Shown here one piece after another: positions 6,364 to 6,866 of a DNA stretch of 6,866 nt (its first letter is position 1; each line of letters starts with the position of its first letter). The position numbers and the translations under genes were made by a program. The notes beneath the pieces are model-generated. The model searched no databases. It had not been told where the DNA came from and was given only the letters and a program-made list of their open reading frames with translations. Origin of the DNA: Bacteroidales bacterium (lineage in GTDB: Bacteria; Bacteroidota; Bacteroidia; Bacteroidales; UBA4181); contig JAIRLS010000109.1 in NCBI GenBank assembly GCA_031259205.1, positions 1-6,866 of the forward strand, written 5' to 3'.

Positions 6364-6866
6364 ATGTATTCAAGAAGACAATTTATCAGGACGACGGCTA
6401 CGGCAGCAATTGCAGCGCCGTTTATTGTGAACTCCTCTGTGATTTCAGGAATGGGACATGTGGCTCCCAGCGACAAAATCAACCTCGGCTTCATTGGTTG
6501 CGGCAGTATGGGAACAGCCAATCTTAACGAGTGCGTTAAGCGGGAAGACATTGTGCTCACCGCCGCCGCAGACGTTTGGAAACAGCGTCTTGACGCGGTG
6601 CTGAGTCGTTTCAAGGATTGCAAGGGCTATACCGACTATCGCGACTTGCTACACCACAGCGGACTCGACGCCGTCATTATCGCAACGCCCGCGCAGTGGC
6701 ACACTTTGCAGGCAATCGACGCGGCAAAGGCAGGGAAACATATTTACCTGCAAAAACCGATGAGCCTGTTTCTCGGCGAAAGTCTGGCCATCCGTAACGC
6801 CGTCCGCCGGCACAAGGTCATTTGCCAGATAGGGACGCAAATCCACGCCGGCAACCACTACCGGCG
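6364..6866 (+). CDS. Tat-exported Gfo/Idh/MocA-family oxidoreductase (3' end cut by window)
   Basis: The first 167 codons are visible and open to the window edge. SRRQFIRTTA (3-12) with a following Ala-rich hydrophobic segment is a twin-arginine signal, so the protein is probably exported folded with its nucleotide cofactor. The NAD(P)-binding Rossmann fold follows: INLGFIGCGSMG (39-50, GxGxxG at 45-50), an acidic residue at the end of the second strand (AAAD, 67-70), YTDYRDLL (89-96), VIIATPAQWH (104-113) and the family's KP motif, here LQKPMS (129-134) with Gln where Glu is commoner. QIGTQIHAGNHYR (155-167) is typical of secreted Bacteroidota members. Substrate cannot be told without the C-terminal domain, but sugars or inositols are usual. 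It lacks the sequence flavour I associate with GH109. It is probably co-transcribed with the DUF6807 gene. Confidence 0.9.
   Translation, partial: MYSRRQFIRTTATAAIAAPFIVNSSVISGMGHVAPSDKINLGFIGCGSMGTANLNECVKREDIVLTAAADVWKQRLDAVLSRFKDCKGYTDYRDLLHHSGLDAVIIATPAQWHTLQAIDAAKAGKHIYLQKPMSLFLGESLAIRNAVRRHKVICQIGTQIHAGNHYR

Overview
The window looks like a chromosomal segment of a Bacteroidota (Bacteroidales-like) bacterium. The evidence is the TAnnTTTG-type -7 promoter boxes, AT-rich spacers with weak or absent Shine-Dalgarno sites, lipoprotein signal peptides, and the protein families present (bacterial-type AspRS, TIM-barrel glycosidase-like lipoprotein, DUF5107, DUF6807/PmoA-like, Tat-exported Gfo/Idh/MocA). 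The genus cannot be told from the sequence. All genes read on the + strand.

Region 1 (1-306) holds the last 33 codons of an unrecognised gene, a short hairpin with a T-rich tail (134-171), a perfect 14-bp inverted repeat with a 47-nt loop and a T8 tail (189-271), and a TAnnTTTG box (276-283) just before aspS. Region 2 (307-2085) is a complete aspS. Region 3 (2086-2654, about 570 bases with no convincing gene) is unusually dense in signals. It contains a degenerate two-unit intergenic repeat with a hairpin, a long A/T palindrome, a Bacteroidota-type promoter (2293-2324), a full-consensus sigma-54 promoter (2410-2426), a pure AG dinucleotide tract that starts on the last base of that promoter (2426-2456), an alternating pyrimidine-purine tract and a leader hairpin.

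Region 4 (2655-4694) encodes a lipoprotein that looks like a TIM-barrel glycoside hydrolase with a GATase-like domain. Region 5 (4811 to about 5213) is a decayed DUF5107 gene: signal peptide, frameshift, in-frame TAA, then a conserved core that breaks off before its end. Region 6 has its own promoter (5224-5253), a DUF6807/PmoA-like lipoprotein (5276-6340) and, 23 bases later, a Tat-exported Gfo/Idh/MocA oxidoreductase (6364 to the window end, cut). These two are probably co-transcribed.

Taken together, the part after aspS looks like an accessory carbohydrate-processing locus: surface or periplasmic hydrolase, sugar-linked DUF proteins and a secreted oxidoreductase. No SusC/SusD pair is in view. 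The most notable point is regulatory: the hydrolase gene seems to sit under a perfect sigma-54 promoter whose spacer to the start site is a slippage-prone AG microsatellite.
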